From Betaproteobacteria bacterium (GTDB taxonomy: Bacteria; Pseudomonadota; Gammaproteobacteria; Burkholderiales; SG8-41): a stretch of 64,000 nt of DNA. A program made the position numbers and the translations under genes. The DNA is taken from contig JAQGMI010000072.1 in the NCBI GenBank assembly GCA_028292435.1, positions 1-64,000 on the forward strand, read 5' to 3'. The notes beneath the pieces were generated by a model. It was given only the letters and a program-made list of their open reading frames with translations. It had not been told where the DNA came from and searched no databases. Positions within the stretch are counted from its first letter, which is position 1, and each line of letters begins with the position of its first letter. Positions 32,995 through 42,110 of this stretch are shown in pieces.

Positions 32995-33510
32995 TTACGC
33001 GGCTCGGACGACCGAATCGCGGTTGACGCTTATTCTGTTGGTCTTGCCCAGCAATTCCAGCAACACTAAAACCCGTTTCTCGCCATCTTCGTGATCGAAG
33101 ACGCCTTCAGCACCCGCCAGCGGACCGTCGACCAGTTTTACGAGATCCCCGTTGCAGAACAACGGCCGATCATCCTTGCGTAATCCAAGTTCGGAATCCT
33201 CGCGTTGCAAAAGCATATTCATGACTTCGTCGGGGACGATCGCCGGTTCGCGGCCGAACGAAACTAGTCCGATAGCGCCGCGCGTCGAACGGACCGAAGA
33301 AATGCTTCGTGTCTGCGCATCGACTCTTATAAATATGTAGCGAGGGAACAACGCTTCGACGACGGCGACCCACTTGCCGCGGCGGCGCTGCCGCGTAAGG
33401 ATGCGCGGCAAATAAACATGGAAGCCTTGGCGGCGGAGATTTTCCTCGGCTACGAGCTCCTGGCGCGGTTTGCACCAGACGCCATACCAGCAATCGATTG
33501 TGTGATTCAT
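32995..33510 (-). CDS. NusG-family specialised antiterminator, RfaH-like
   Basis: 171 aa. The N-terminal NGN domain begins 'WYGVWCKPRQELVAEENLRR' and includes 'ALFPRYIFIRV'; the C-terminal KOW part is 'NGDLVKLVDGPLAGAEGVFD'. RfaH-type paralogues load onto RNA polymerase at an ops element and suppress pausing and Rho termination through long surface-polysaccharide operons. That fits: it is the second gene of a unit over 33 kb long and an ops core follows its stop. ATG 33510 overlaps the MarR-type gene stop (ATGA). A housekeeping NusG is excluded by the context (no secE/rplK) and by the divergent sequence. Confidence 0.85.
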   Translation of the reverse strand: MNHTIDCWYGVWCKPRQELVAEENLRRQGFHVYLPRILTRQRRRGKWVAVVEALFPRYIFIRVDAQTRSISSVRSTRGAIGLVSFGREPAIVPDEVMNMLLQREDSELGLRKDDRPLFCNGDLVKLVDGPLAGAEGVFDHEDGEKRVLVLLELLGKTNRISVNRDSVVRAA

Positions 33511-33878
33511 CCGCCGTTTTTAACCGGTTCTTCGAGCGGAATGTCCAGTTCCCGCTCGTTTTTGTCGACATGCTGTCGCAACTGCTCGATTTCTTTTTCC
33601 AGCGCTTCGTACTCTGCGACTTTGCGCACCAGGAATTGTGCCGTGACCTTTGCCTTTTCCTCGATGCCGCGGCGAGTCAGCAAATACATATAGGCTTTTT
33701 TGTTGCTGCTGTTCTTAAAGTTGTTCGCCTTGACCAGACCCTTGTCGATCAACGCCTGGAGACAGAAATTCGCCTTGCCGACACTGATCCCGAGTTCGGT
33801 GGCCAGCGCGCGCTGGCTGATTTTTGGATCGGCTTCCAGCCGCTTTAAAATCTTGTATCGGTATTCGTCGGACAACAT
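33507..33878 (-). CDS. MarR-family EPS-associated transcriptional regulator
   Basis: 123 aa. Residues about 5-75 are a winged helix-turn-helix ('YRYKILKRLEADPKISQRAL', 'ELGISVGKANFCLQALIDKG'), and residues 85-115 are a charged coiled-coil-like helix ('VAEYEALEKEIEQLRQHV') probably for dimerisation. This small protein type is a known marker of betaproteobacterial EPS clusters. It is the first gene after the promoter, and a perfect inverted repeat covers the predicted transcription start, so autoregulation is likely. Confidence 0.87.
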   Translation of the reverse strand: MLSDEYRYKILKRLEADPKISQRALATELGISVGKANFCLQALIDKGLVKANNFKNSSNKKAYMYLLTRRGIEEKAKVTAQFLVRKVAEYEALEKEIEQLRQHVDKNERELDIPLEEPVKNGG

Positions 33879-33890
33879 GGGCAGATGGCC

Positions 33891-33913
33891 ATCTGTTCAA
33901 TTGTTGAACAGAT
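33891..33913. promoter_or_regulatory. Inverted-repeat operator in front of the EPS operon
   Basis: ATCTGTTCAA, 3-base spacer TTG, TTGAACAGAT: a perfect 10+10 dyad, 13 bases upstream of the regulator's ATG and immediately downstream of the -10 box. Binding by the dimeric winged-helix regulator would block transcription initiation. The regulator-site pairing is inferred from proximity. Confidence 0.65.
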
Positions 33914-33916
33914 GCG

Positions 33917-33945
33917 ATTAGACCGCGAAAAGCCGGCTTTGGCAA
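33917..33945 (-). promoter_or_regulatory. Sigma-70 promoter of the EPS operon
   Basis: Minus strand TTGCCA (33940-33945), exactly 17 bases, then TCTAAT (33917-33922): five of six consensus bases in each box with ideal spacing. Predicted start is about 33910, inside the inverted repeat. It drives the MarR-like gene, the antiterminator gene and, with antitermination, the genes down to base 1. Confidence 0.65.
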
Positions 33946-33973
33946 GAGCAAAGGCTCACTGCGCAGTTTCGAT

Positions 33974-34849
33974 TTACGGGCTTTTCCCGTCGATGATCGA
34001 CAGCAGATAATCGCCATAGCCGCTGCCCCGGAGGGGTTGGGCGAGCCTCTGCAGGTCGACGGCATTGATATATCCCATGCGATAAGCGATCTCTTCCGGA
34101 CACGCGATCTTCAGGCCTTGCCGCTTCTCGATGGTCTGGATGAATTGCGACGCTTCGAGCAGTGAATCGGGGGTGCCGGTGTCGAGCCAAGCGCGCCCCC
34201 GGCCCATCATTTGCACCTGGAGATTGCCCAAGCTCATGTAGGACTTAAGCAGATCGACGATTTCAATCTCGCCGCGGGCGGATGGCTTAAGCGCGCGCGC
34301 GAGTGTCGGTGCCTGCCTGTCGCAGAAATAAAGGCCCGGAATCGCATAGCGCGACTTCGGGCGTTCGGGCTTTTCTTCGAGGCTTAACGGCCGGCCGGCA
34401 GCGTCAAGTTCGATGACGCCATAGCGTTGCGGCTCGGTTACCTGATACGCAAATATGGTGGCACCGGCGCGCGGCTTTGCCGCCAGTTGCAAGTCCTGAG
34501 CGAGTTCATGGCCGAAAAACAAATTGTCGCCGAGAATAAGCGCGCAATTGTCCGCGCCAACAAATGGTTCACCGATGATGAATGCGTCTGCAAGGCCGCG
34601 CGGTTCCGGTTGAACCGCATAAGTAAGCGCCAAGCCCCATTGCGATCCGTCGCCGAGCAGGCGCTCAAAACGCGGCGTGTCGGCGGGTGTGGAAATAATC
34701 AGCATCTCCCGAATGCCAGCCAGCATCAGCGTTGTGATCGGGTAGTAAATCATCGGCTTGTCGTAGACGGGTAATAGCTGCTTCGAGACCGCCTGAGTAA
34801 TCGGATAGAGGCGTGTGCCCGAACCACCGGCGAGAACAATGCCTTTCAT
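33974..34849 (-). CDS. rmlA: Glucose-1-phosphate thymidylyltransferase
   Basis: 291 aa, the usual RmlA length. '[22 protein letters not shown]' is the nucleotide-binding signature, with '[16 protein letters not shown]', '[11 protein letters not shown]' and '[15 protein letters not shown]'. It makes dTDP-glucose from dTTP and glucose 1-phosphate, the entry step to dTDP-L-rhamnose. The ATG at 34849 overlaps the rmlB stop (ATGA). Its stop lies about 30 bases ahead of the EPS promoter, so rmlB-rmlA form the end of a separate transcription unit. Confidence 0.95.
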   Translation of the reverse strand: MKGIVLAGGSGTRLYPITQAVSKQLLPVYDKPMIYYPITTLMLAGIREMLIISTPADTPRFERLLGDGSQWGLALTYAVQPEPRGLADAFIIGEPFVGADNCALILGDNLFFGHELAQDLQLAAKPRAGATIFAYQVTEPQRYGVIELDAAGRPLSLEEKPERPKSRYAIPGLYFCDRQAPTLARALKPSARGEIEIVDLLKSYMSLGNLQVQMMGRGRAWLDTGTPDSLLEASQFIQTIEKRQGLKIACPEEIAYRMGYINAVDLQRLAQPLRGSGYGDYLLSIIDGKSP

Positions 34850-35910
34850 TGTTTATCCCTCGCCTCGTAATTGGTCGTAATCCATTTTTTATAGTCACCG
34901 CTGACTACGCGGGCGATCCAATCCGGATGATCGAGATACCACTGCACCGTTTTCCGTAGTCCGCTCGCGAAATTCTCGGCGGGCCGCCATCCGGTTTCTG
35001 CCGTCAGCTTCGTGCAATCGAGCGCATAACGGCGGTCATGTCCCGGACGGTCGGGAACAAATTCAATCAGCCGCTCATGCGGCTCGCTGGCCGGTTTCAA
35101 TTCGTCAAGTATGCTGCAAATGGTACGGACAACTTCAATATTGGTCTTTTCAGCGTTGCCCCCGATGTTGTATGTATCGCCGACGCGACCTTTGCTCAAC
35201 ACAAGGCGCAGCGCCGTGCAGTGGTCTGTGACGTAAAGCCAGTCACGAACGTTGAGTCCGTCGCCGTACACCGGCAAGTGCTTGCCCGCACAGGCGTTGA
35301 CGATCGTCAGCGGAATTAATTTCTCGGGAAACTGGCGCGGCCCGTAGTTGTTGGAACAGTTGGTGACAATCGCTGGCAATCGGTACGTATTGGCATACGC
35401 GCGGACTAGATGATCGGCCGCTGCTTTCGACGCAGAGTAGGGACTTTGAGGGTCATAGGGTGTGGACTCGGTCGCTGCCGGCGCGCCGGCTGGAAGCGAG
35501 CCGTAAACTTCATCGGTAGACACGTGCAAAAACCGAAACGAAGCACGTTCTGCGGCCGATTGTTCTTGCAGGTAAGCGCGTGTCGCTTCGAGCAAGTTGA
35601 ATGTGCCAACAATGTTCGACTGAACAAATTCATCCGGGCCGTGAATCGAACGGTCGACATGGCTTTCGGCTGCAAAGTGCACGATTGCATGCGGTTTGTG
35701 TTGTCGCAGCAGCAAATCGATTAGCGCACGGTCGTTGATGTCGCCTTGAGCAAAGACATAACGCGCGTCATTGGCAACTGGTTTGAGATTGTCCTGGTTG
35801 CCTGCGTATGTAAGATTGTCGAGATTAATGACGGCGGATTTTTCGTGCCCGAGCCATTCGGCGATGAAGTTGGATCCGATGAAGCCGGCGCCGCCAGTGA
35901 CGAGAATCAC
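34846..35910 (-). CDS. rmlB: dTDP-glucose 4,6-dehydratase
   Basis: 354 aa extended SDR. '[19 protein letters not shown]', '[12 protein letters not shown]', '[13 protein letters not shown]', '[15 protein letters not shown]' and '[18 protein letters not shown]' are the standard RmlB blocks. An 88-codon in-frame extension exists upstream but is spurious; the GTG at 35910 overlaps the fcl stop (GTGA) and places the Rossmann motif at the N-terminus. Product: dTDP-4-keto-6-deoxyglucose for RmlC and RmlD, which lie 4.6 kb away. Confidence 0.93.
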   Translation of the reverse strand: MILVTGGAGFIGSNFIAEWLGHEKSAVINLDNLTYAGNQDNLKPVANDARYVFAQGDINDRALIDLLLRQHKPHAIVHFAAESHVDRSIHGPDEFVQSNIVGTFNLLEATRAYLQEQSAAERASFRFLHVSTDEVYGSLPAGAPAATESTPYDPQSPYSASKAAADHLVRAYANTYRLPAIVTNCSNNYGPRQFPEKLIPLTIVNACAGKHLPVYGDGLNVRDWLYVTDHCTALRLVLSKGRVGDTYNIGGNAEKTNIEVVRTICSILDELKPASEPHERLIEFVPDRPGHDRRYALDCTKLTAETGWRPAENFASGLRKTVQWYLDHPDWIARVVSGDYKKWITTNYEARDKQ

Positions 35911-36902
35911 CGGCGCTGTTCCGGGCCTGCTTGGAGCGTAGCGACGTATGCGAGATAGGTTTGGTCGATACCTTCGCGCAATCCAATGCGAGGCTGCCAT
36001 CCGAGTGCCGCCATGCGGCTGATGTCGAGCAGTTTGCGCGGCGAGCCGTCCGGCTTGGTCGTGTCGAACACGAGCTTCCCTTTGAAGCCGACGATATCGA
36101 CAATGGTTTGCGCAAGCGCGCGTATTGTCAGGTCTTCTCCGCAGCCGACATTGATGAGCGGCGGATGACTCCAATCCCCTGGCGCTGGGTTAATTAACGC
36201 GCCGAACTTTGCGCCGGGTAACTGCATCAGCAGGATGCACGCATCGGCCATGTCGTCACTATACAAAAACTCCCGATGCGGTGCGCCCGTGCCCCACACA
36301 ACAAGCTCGGCGTCGCCGCGCGCTTTGGCCTCGTGCGCCTTGCGTATCAGCGCCGGCAGCACATGCGAGTTGTTGAGATCGTAATTGTCGTTCGGACCAT
36401 AGAGGTTGGTCGGCATCGCAGTCATGTAATGCGTGCCGTGCTGCCGGTTCAATGACCAGCACATTTCGATGCCGGCGATTTTCGCAATTGCATACGGACG
36501 ATTAGTCGGCTCGAGCGGGCCGGTCAGCAAATACGATTCCTTAATCGGCTGCGGACATTCGCGTGGATAAATGCACGAGGAGCCAAGAAACAACAGGCGC
36601 GCGGCGCCATGGCGCCACGCCGCCTCGATTACGTTCTGTTCGATCGCCAGGTTCTGATGGATGAAGTCTGCAGGCTGGGTACTGTTCGCATGAATCCCGC
36701 CGACCTTGGCCGCTGCGATGAAAACGTGAACCGGCCGTTCGTGCGCGAAAAATTTTCGCACCGCCGCTTGATCGGTAAGATCAAGCTCTGCGTGCGTGCG
36801 GAAGACCAGATTCGTAAAACCCGCGGCTTGCAATCGCCGCACCAGCGCCGAGCCCGCGAGCCCGCGATGGCCGGCGACGTAGATTTTGTCGCTGACATTC
36901 AT
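35907..36902 (-). CDS. fcl: GDP-L-fucose synthase
   Basis: 331 aa. '[18 protein letters not shown]' is the Fcl/WcaG NADP-binding start; '[16 protein letters not shown]' contains the catalytic Ser, and '[14 protein letters not shown]' the Tyr-Lys pair; '[12 protein letters not shown]' is also typical. It performs the 3,5-epimerisation and 4-reduction of GDP-4-keto-6-deoxymannose made by Gmd, encoded nine bases upstream. Confidence 0.94.
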   Translation of the reverse strand: MNVSDKIYVAGHRGLAGSALVRRLQAAGFTNLVFRTHAELDLTDQAAVRKFFAHERPVHVFIAAAKVGGIHANSTQPADFIHQNLAIEQNVIEAAWRHGAARLLFLGSSCIYPRECPQPIKESYLLTGPLEPTNRPYAIAKIAGIEMCWSLNRQHGTHYMTAMPTNLYGPNDNYDLNNSHVLPALIRKAHEAKARGDAELVVWGTGAPHREFLYSDDMADACILLMQLPGAKFGALINPAPGDWSHPPLINVGCGEDLTIRALAQTIVDIVGFKGKLVFDTTKPDGSPRKLLDISRMAALGWQPRIGLREGIDQTYLAYVATLQAGPEQRR

Positions 36903-36911
36903 GCCCGGGCG

Positions 36912-38030
36912 CTACTCGTGATAGTCGTATGCGCTGTAACCATGGCGCTTGACGAGTTCGTCGCGCTCGGCCGCCTTTAAATCCTCGCGCACCATTTCTG
37001 CGACCAGCGCCTTGAATGAAATGCGCGGCTTCCAGCCGAGTTTGCGCCGGGCCTTGCTCGCGTCGCCCAACAGCGAATCGACCTCGGTCGGCCGGAAGTA
37101 GCGAGGGTCCACGCGCACTACGGTCTGACCGCGCGCGGGCAAGGCGCTCTTGTCGCGTGCGCCTTTGTCGACAACCGCGGTTTCTTTGACGCCCTTACCG
37201 CGCCAAGAAAGCTTGATATCTAATTCCGCCGCGGCGGCATCGACAAAATCTCGAACGCTGTATTGCACGCCGCTCGCAATCACGAAATCGTCGGGCTTCT
37301 TCTGCTGGAGGATCAGCCACTGCGCTTCAACGTAATCGCGCGCGTGCCCCCAGTCGCGCTTGGCATCGAGATTGCCGAGGTACACGCAATCCTGCAGCCC
37401 GAGTTTGATGCGGGCAAGCGCGCGCGTGATCTTGCGTGTGACGAATGTCTCGCCACGCACCGGCGACTCGTGGTTAAAGAGGATGCCGTTGCACGCGAAC
37501 ATCGCGTACGCTTCGCGGTAATTTACCGTGATCCAGTAAGAATAGAGTTTGGCGACCGCGTACGGCGAACGCGGATAGAACGGCGTGGTCTCGCTTTGCG
37601 GCGTTTCCCGCGTTTTGCCGTACAGCTCGGACGTAGAGGCCTGATAAAAACGAGTCTTGCCGGCGAGATCCAGAATTCTCATCGCTTCAAGTACGCGCAG
37701 GGCGCCCAAAGCATCGGAGTTCGCGGTGTATTCGGGTTCTTCAAAGGACACCGCGACGTGGCTTTGCGCGGCAAGATTGTAAATCTCGTTCGGGCGCACC
37801 TGCTGAATTACGCGAGTGAGCGCCGAAGAATCGGTCATGTCGCCATAATGAAGGATCAGGCGCCGATGCGATTCGTGCGGGTCCTGGTAGAGGTGATCGA
37901 TGCGGTCGGTGTTGAGCAGTGATGAACGGCGCTTGATGCCGTGCACTTCATAGCCTTTGCCGAGCAGAAATTCCGCAAGATAGGCGCCATCCTGGCCGGT
38001 AATGCCGGTTATAAGTGCAGTTTTTTTCAT
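36912..38030 (-). CDS. gmd: GDP-mannose 4,6-dehydratase
   Basis: 372 aa. '[22 protein letters not shown]', '[18 protein letters not shown]', '[17 protein letters not shown]', '[17 protein letters not shown]' and '[17 protein letters not shown]' are diagnostic of Gmd. ATG 38030 is preferred over an upstream in-frame ATG. It makes GDP-4-keto-6-deoxy-D-mannose for Fcl. It is transcribed divergently from manC, whose product GDP-mannose is its substrate; a TATAAT-like -10 box is seen in the gap. Confidence 0.94.
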   Translation of the reverse strand: MKKTALITGITGQDGAYLAEFLLGKGYEVHGIKRRSSLLNTDRIDHLYQDPHESHRRLILHYGDMTDSSALTRVIQQVRPNEIYNLAAQSHVAVSFEEPEYTANSDALGALRVLEAMRILDLAGKTRFYQASTSELYGKTRETPQSETTPFYPRSPYAVAKLYSYWITVNYREAYAMFACNGILFNHESPVRGETFVTRKITRALARIKLGLQDCVYLGNLDAKRDWGHARDYVEAQWLILQQKKPDDFVIASGVQYSVRDFVDAAAAELDIKLSWRGKGVKETAVVDKGARDKSALPARGQTVVRVDPRYFRPTEVDSLLGDASKARRKLGWKPRISFKALVAEMVREDLKAAERDELVKRHGYSAYDYHE

Positions 38031-38061
38031 TCGCTCATGCTGCTGCGTTAATGGCCGATTG

Positions 38062-38067
38062 ATTATA
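38062..38067 (-). promoter_or_regulatory. Candidate -10 box for gmd-fcl-rmlB-rmlA
   Basis: Minus-strand TATAAT, 32 bases upstream of the gmd ATG, in the 122-base divergent gap with manC. No good -35 box is seen at 16-18 bases, so only the -10 element is supported. For manC a TATAAA lies at about 38117-38122. Confidence 0.35.
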
Positions 38068-38152
38068 CTTGGAAAGACTTGGGCAAATGATGGTCGTATC
38101 GGCCCAGTCGACATGCATATAAAAAAGTTAACCGACGAGAAATGATGCGCAG

Positions 38153-39571
38153 ATGCTGATTCCGGTGATCTTGTCAGGCGGTGTGGGCGCGCGCCTGTGG
38201 CCGGTGTCGCGCGAATCGTATCCGAAACCTTTTATTCGCCTCGCGGACGGACAGAGCTTGCTGCAAAAGACGTTGCTGCGCGCGATTGCGCTCCCCGCGA
38301 CCGAAACGGTTATTACGGTAACCAATCAAGAATACCGCCATGCGACGCGTGACGAATATCGAGCGGCGTGCGCGGAGCTCGATTCGATATTGCTGCTCGA
38401 ACCATCGGCGCGCAATACCGCACCCGCCATCGCAATGGCGGCGCTATATGCGATGCGGCGCTGGGGGCCTGATGTCGTACTGCTCATTCTGCCTGCCGAT
38501 CACGTCGTCGCGCCACTCACGGAATTCCAGGCGGCGGTAGAGACTGCTGGGCAACTGGCGGCGCAAGGTCGAATGGTCGTTTTCGGGATTTCCCCGACCA
38601 GTGCTGAAACCGCTTACGGTTACATTGAGAGCGGCGACTTCATCAGTGAGACGGCTGCTGAAGTTAAACGCTTTGTTGAGAAGCCGGTCCTCGCCATGGC
38701 GGAAAAATTCCTGGCGTCCGGCACTCATTGGTGGAATTCCGGCATGTTCTGTTTCACTGCGCAGACCTTCCTCGACAATCTTCGTCGCCACGCGCCCGAG
38801 CTGCATGCGGGAGCGGAGCGTTGTTTCGCGGCAACGCCAGCGTCAGATGGCGATTCAGTCAGCGTGGACGCCGCCGCCTTCGCCGCTTTGCCGGCAATCT
38901 CAATCGATTATGCGGTCATGGAAAAGGCCGCCAACGTTGCAGTTGTGCGCGCCGGCTTTTCATGGAGCGATGTTGGTTCGTGGAATGCGGTGAGTGAATT
39001 GACGGCGCCCGACGCCGCTGGCAATCGCACGGTCGGGGAGTCGATCATGCTGGACAGCAGCGATTGTTACGTGCAAAGCGCGGATCGTGTCGTGGCGGGC
39101 ATCGGCTTGCACGGATTGTTAATCGTCGATACGCCCGATGCGCTGCTGATTGCCGACCGCCGACAAGCACAGCAGGTTCGGGCGGTCACCGAGCGGCTCA
39201 AATTGGACGGACACCCGGCGCACAAAATCCACCGTACGGTTACCCGCCCGTGGGGAACTTACACGCTGCTCGAGCAGGGGCCGGGGTTCAAGTTAAAGCG
39301 CATCGTGGTCAATCCGGGCGCGGCTTTAAGCCTGCAAATGCATCGTCGGCGCAGCGAACATTGGGTTGTGATCGCGGGCACCGCGACCGTCGTCAACGGC
39401 GACCGGGAGTTTGTCGTGGAGCTCAATCAATCGACATACATTCCAGCCGGCAACCGGCATCGACTATCGAATCGCGGACAAGAACCGCTCGCAATTATCG
39501 AAGTGCAGACCGGTGATTACGTCGAAGAAGACGACATCGTGCGCTTCGACGACGTGTACGGCAGGAGTTGA
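38153..39571 (+). CDS. manC: Mannose-1-phosphate guanylyltransferase / mannose-6-phosphate isomerase
   Basis: 472 aa type II bifunctional enzyme. The N-terminal pyrophosphorylase starts '[19 protein letters not shown]' with '[14 protein letters not shown]'; the C-terminal cupin isomerase has '[20 protein letters not shown]' and '[15 protein letters not shown]', with its metal-binding histidines. It supplies GDP-mannose to Gmd and perhaps directly to the polymer. Its stop is directly followed by the stop of convergent rmlD (39571/39572), with no terminator between. Confidence 0.94.
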   Translation: MLIPVILSGGVGARLWPVSRESYPKPFIRLADGQSLLQKTLLRAIALPATETVITVTNQEYRHATRDEYRAACAELDSILLLEPSARNTAPAIAMAALYAMRRWGPDVVLLILPADHVVAPLTEFQAAVETAGQLAAQGRMVVFGISPTSAETAYGYIESGDFISETAAEVKRFVEKPVLAMAEKFLASGTHWWNSGMFCFTAQTFLDNLRRHAPELHAGAERCFAATPASDGDSVSVDAAAFAALPAISIDYAVMEKAANVAVVRAGFSWSDVGSWNAVSELTAPDAAGNRTVGESIMLDSSDCYVQSADRVVAGIGLHGLLIVDTPDALLIADRRQAQQVRAVTERLKLDGHPAHKIHRTVTRPWGTYTLLEQGPGFKLKRIVVNPGAALSLQMHRRRSEHWVVIAGTATVVNGDREFVVELNQSTYIPAGNRHRLSNRGQEPLAIIEVQTGDYVEEDDIVRFDDVYGRS

Positions 39572-40471
39572 TTAATCTTTAAGCGTTTGTGCCTGTGCAT
39601 CGAGACATGCGCGAAGGCCTGCTTGCCAAGTCGGCATGCGTACCCCAAACGTGCGTTGCACCTTGTCATGAGTCAGCACCGAGTTATGCGGCCGCATCGC
39701 GGCGGTCGGATAGTCGGACGTCGGGATCGGCGTGAGCCTGGCGCGGTGCTCGGTTGGTGGAACCGTTCGATCAGCCAAGATCGCCGCCGCAAACTCATGC
39801 CACGAAGCAGCACCTTCAGCCGTCAAGTTGTAGACGCCGCTGACATCATTCGAGCGCAGCTCTTTTTGATAAACGAGACGCGCCAATATCGCGGCGGTTG
39901 CCGTCGCAATATGGCGGCACCACGTCGGCGCACCGATCTGATCGTTGACGATTTTCAGTTCGTCGCGCTCGGCGGCCAGTCGCCGTATCGTGACGAAAAA
40001 GTTTTTGCCGCTCGCGTCGTAGACCCAGCTCGTGCGCAGAATCAGATGCCGCGCGCCCGACGCGCGTATGGCGTCTTCCCCGGCGAGCTTCGTGCGGCCG
40101 TAGGCGTTCAGCGGATTGGTCGCATCGTCTTCGGTGTACGGTTCTTTCTTCCTGCCGTCGAAGACGTAATCGGTCGAGTAATGCACGAGCACGGCGCCGA
40201 TCCTCAGCGCTTCGTCGGCGAGAATGCCGGGCGCTGTCGCATTGACGGCCATGGCAAGCGCCGGCTCTGATTCCGCCTGGTCGACCGCGGTGTAAGCCGC
40301 GGCATTCACGATGACGTCAGGGGCGAATTCACGAACTACCGAACTGATCGCTGCGCGGTCCGCCAGATCGAGACGACGACGATCGCACGCGAGTAGCTCG
40401 CCCAGAGGACCGAGCGCGGCGACCAATTTCCCGCCGATCTGACCGGTCTTGCCAGTGAGCAGGATGCGCAT
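39572..40471 (-). CDS. rmlD: dTDP-4-dehydrorhamnose reductase
   Basis: 299 aa. 'ILLTGKTGQIGGKLVAALGPL', 'NAAAYTAVDQAESEP', 'YSTDYVFDGRKKEPYTE' and 'YGRTKLAGEDAIRA' (Tyr-x3-Lys) are typical RmlD blocks. It catalyses the last step of dTDP-L-rhamnose synthesis. ATG at 40471 overlaps the rmlC stop (ATGA), so the two are translationally coupled. Confidence 0.94.
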   Translation of the reverse strand: MRILLTGKTGQIGGKLVAALGPLGELLACDRRRLDLADRAAISSVVREFAPDVIVNAAAYTAVDQAESEPALAMAVNATAPGILADEALRIGAVLVHYSTDYVFDGRKKEPYTEDDATNPLNAYGRTKLAGEDAIRASGARHLILRTSWVYDASGKNFFVTIRRLAAERDELKIVNDQIGAPTWCRHIATATAAILARLVYQKELRSNDVSGVYNLTAEGAASWHEFAAAILADRTVPPTEHRARLTPIPTSDYPTAAMRPHNSVLTHDKVQRTFGVRMPTWQAGLRACLDAQAQTLKD

Positions 40472-41016
40472 CAGTCAAAAAGCTCCGCATCCTTCAGTGA
40501 TTTGCCTCGCTGATCCTTGGCCGACAGATCGGGCGAACCGGTCAACGGCCACGTTATCGCAAGTTCCGGATCGTTCCACGCAATGCAGTGCTCATGCTGT
40601 GGTGCGTAAACATCAGTTACCTTGTAGAGCGCTTCCGCATAATCGGAGAGCACCAGAAAACCATGCGCGAATCCGGGCGGCACCCAGATCGCCAGGCGGT
40701 TCTCGGCGGACAAGTTCACGCTGCTCCATTGACCGAACGTTGGAGAACTGCGACGGATGTCGACGACCACGTCGAAGACTTCGCCCGCGAGTATGCGCAA
40801 AAGTTTGCCCTGTGCCTGGGGATTCTGATAATGCAGGCCGCGCAACACATTCTTTTTCGACCGCGACTGGTTATCCTGAACAAACGTTGTGCGTGCGCCT
40901 GTCGCCGCTTCGAATTCGCGTTGATTGTGACTTTCGAAAAAGTGACCACGTTCGTCGCCGAACACACGCGGCTCCATGACAAGCACTTCGGGCAGGCGGG
41001 TGGATGAAACTTTCAT
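40471..41016 (-). CDS. rmlC: dTDP-4-dehydrorhamnose 3,5-epimerase
   Basis: 181 aa cupin of normal RmlC length. 'VFGDERGHFFESHNQREF', 'VQDNQSRSKKNVLRGLHYQ' (catalytic His), 'VVDIRRSSPTFGQW', 'WVPPGFAHGFLVLSDYAE' and 'YAPQHEHCIAWNDPEL' are the family blocks. First gene of an rmlC-rmlD unit, divergent from waaC; an 18-bp perfect palindrome lies 19 bases upstream of the ATG. Confidence 0.94.
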   Translation of the reverse strand: MKVSSTRLPEVLVMEPRVFGDERGHFFESHNQREFEAATGARTTFVQDNQSRSKKNVLRGLHYQNPQAQGKLLRILAGEVFDVVVDIRRSSPTFGQWSSVNLSAENRLAIWVPPGFAHGFLVLSDYAEALYKVTDVYAPQHEHCIAWNDPELAITWPLTGSPDLSAKDQRGKSLKDAELFD

Positions 41017-41034
41017 TGCGGGGATTTGGTGAAC

Positions 41035-41052
41035 GCATCCGCGCGCGGATGC
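41035..41052. repeat. Perfect palindrome upstream of rmlC
   Basis: GCATCCGCG followed directly by CGCGGATGC, a perfect 18-bp dyad in the 140-base rmlC/waaC divergent gap. A minus-strand TAGAAT (41062-41067) just upstream could be the rmlC -10 box, placing the dyad over the first transcribed bases, as expected of an operator or a 5' mRNA hairpin. Confidence 0.4.
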
Positions 41053-41156
41053 CAGCGTTGTATTCTATGCGAGATGCTCCGCTGCGTGTAGGCTTACGGG
41101 GTTTGTGAATTCGCGAATAGAAAACGAGGAAAGTTGCTCCTCAGTTAAGAAGACGC

Positions 41157-42110
41157 TTGAAAAAAATCCTGCTCATCAAGACTTCCTCGCTCGGCGACGT
41201 GATTCATGCGTTGCCGGCGGTTACCGATTTAAAAGCGGTCGTGCCGGATGCGCACATCGACTGGGTGGTAGAAGAATCATTGCTGCCCATTGTCAGATTG
41301 CATCCGGGCGTTAGCGAATGTATGCCGGTAGCGATGCGGCGCTGGCGGCGTGCCTGGTGGCGTCGCCCGGTGCGCGAGGAAATCAGCGCGGGCCGCCGGC
41401 GGCTGCGCGCGCAAACTTACGATGCAATTATCGACGCTCAGGGCCTGATCAAGAGCGCATTGATCGCACGGGCTGCCCGCGGTGTGCGGCACGGGCTCGA
41501 TTTCCACAGTGCACGCGAACCGCTCGCTCCGTTTTATCACCACACTTATCGAATCCCGTGGGATTTGCACGCTGTCGAAAGAACGCGCTTGTTGTTTGCC
41601 CGCGCGATTGGTTATGCGGTGCCGCCGAAGCTTGACTATGGCATTCATGCATCCGCCCGAACGTTCCCGTGGCTTGCCGTCGACTCCTATGCGGTGCTCT
41701 TGCATGCCTCGAGCGGAGATTACAAGTTGTGGCGTGAATCCGACTGGAAATCGCTGGGGGACGCCTTGAACGGCGCGGGCATCGCGTGCGTTTTGCCAGC
41801 GGGCACCGCCAAGGAGCGGGAACGTAGCGCGCGCATCGCCGGCAATCTGCAAACGGCTATCGTGCCACCCTCGCTGAGCCTTGAAGAACTGACGGGATTA
41901 TTGGGCGGCGCCAAAGTCGTGATTGGCGTTGATACTGGACTTACGCATCTCGCCGCGGCGCTCGCGGCGCCGACGATCGGAATATATAACGCCACCGACC
42001 CCGCGGCGACCGGAATTTACGGATGTCCGCGCGCGATCAATTTGGGCGGGATCGGACAAACGCCGACTGTTCAGCAAGTGATTTCCGCTCTCCGGGAATT
42101 GGGCATATGA
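41157..42110 (+). CDS. waaC: LPS heptosyltransferase I
   Basis: 317 aa GT9 glycosyltransferase. 'ILLIKTSSLGDVIHALPAVTD' is the WaaC N-terminus, and 'GVDTGLTHLAAALAAPTIGIY' the ADP-heptose site. It adds the first L-glycero-D-manno-heptose to Kdo2-lipid A at the inner membrane. It begins with TTG at 41157, with AAGAAG a few bases upstream; no ATG sits nearby in frame. It overlaps waaA by ATGA. Confidence 0.93.
   Translation: MKKILLIKTSSLGDVIHALPAVTDLKAVVPDAHIDWVVEESLLPIVRLHPGVSECMPVAMRRWRRAWWRRPVREEISAGRRRLRAQTYDAIIDAQGLIKSALIARAARGVRHGLDFHSAREPLAPFYHHTYRIPWDLHAVERTRLLFARAIGYAVPPKLDYGIHASARTFPWLAVDSYAVLLHASSGDYKLWRESDWKSLGDALNGAGIACVLPAGTAKERERSARIAGNLQTAIVPPSLSLEELTGLLGGAKVVIGVDTGLTHLAAALAAPTIGIYNATDPAATGIYGCPRAINLGGIGQTPTVQQVISALRELGI

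Noticed and set aside
34846..36174. 88-codon N-terminal extension of RmlB
   Set aside because: It would lie entirely inside fcl, is Arg-rich, and the GTG at 35910 gives the family-standard N-terminus.
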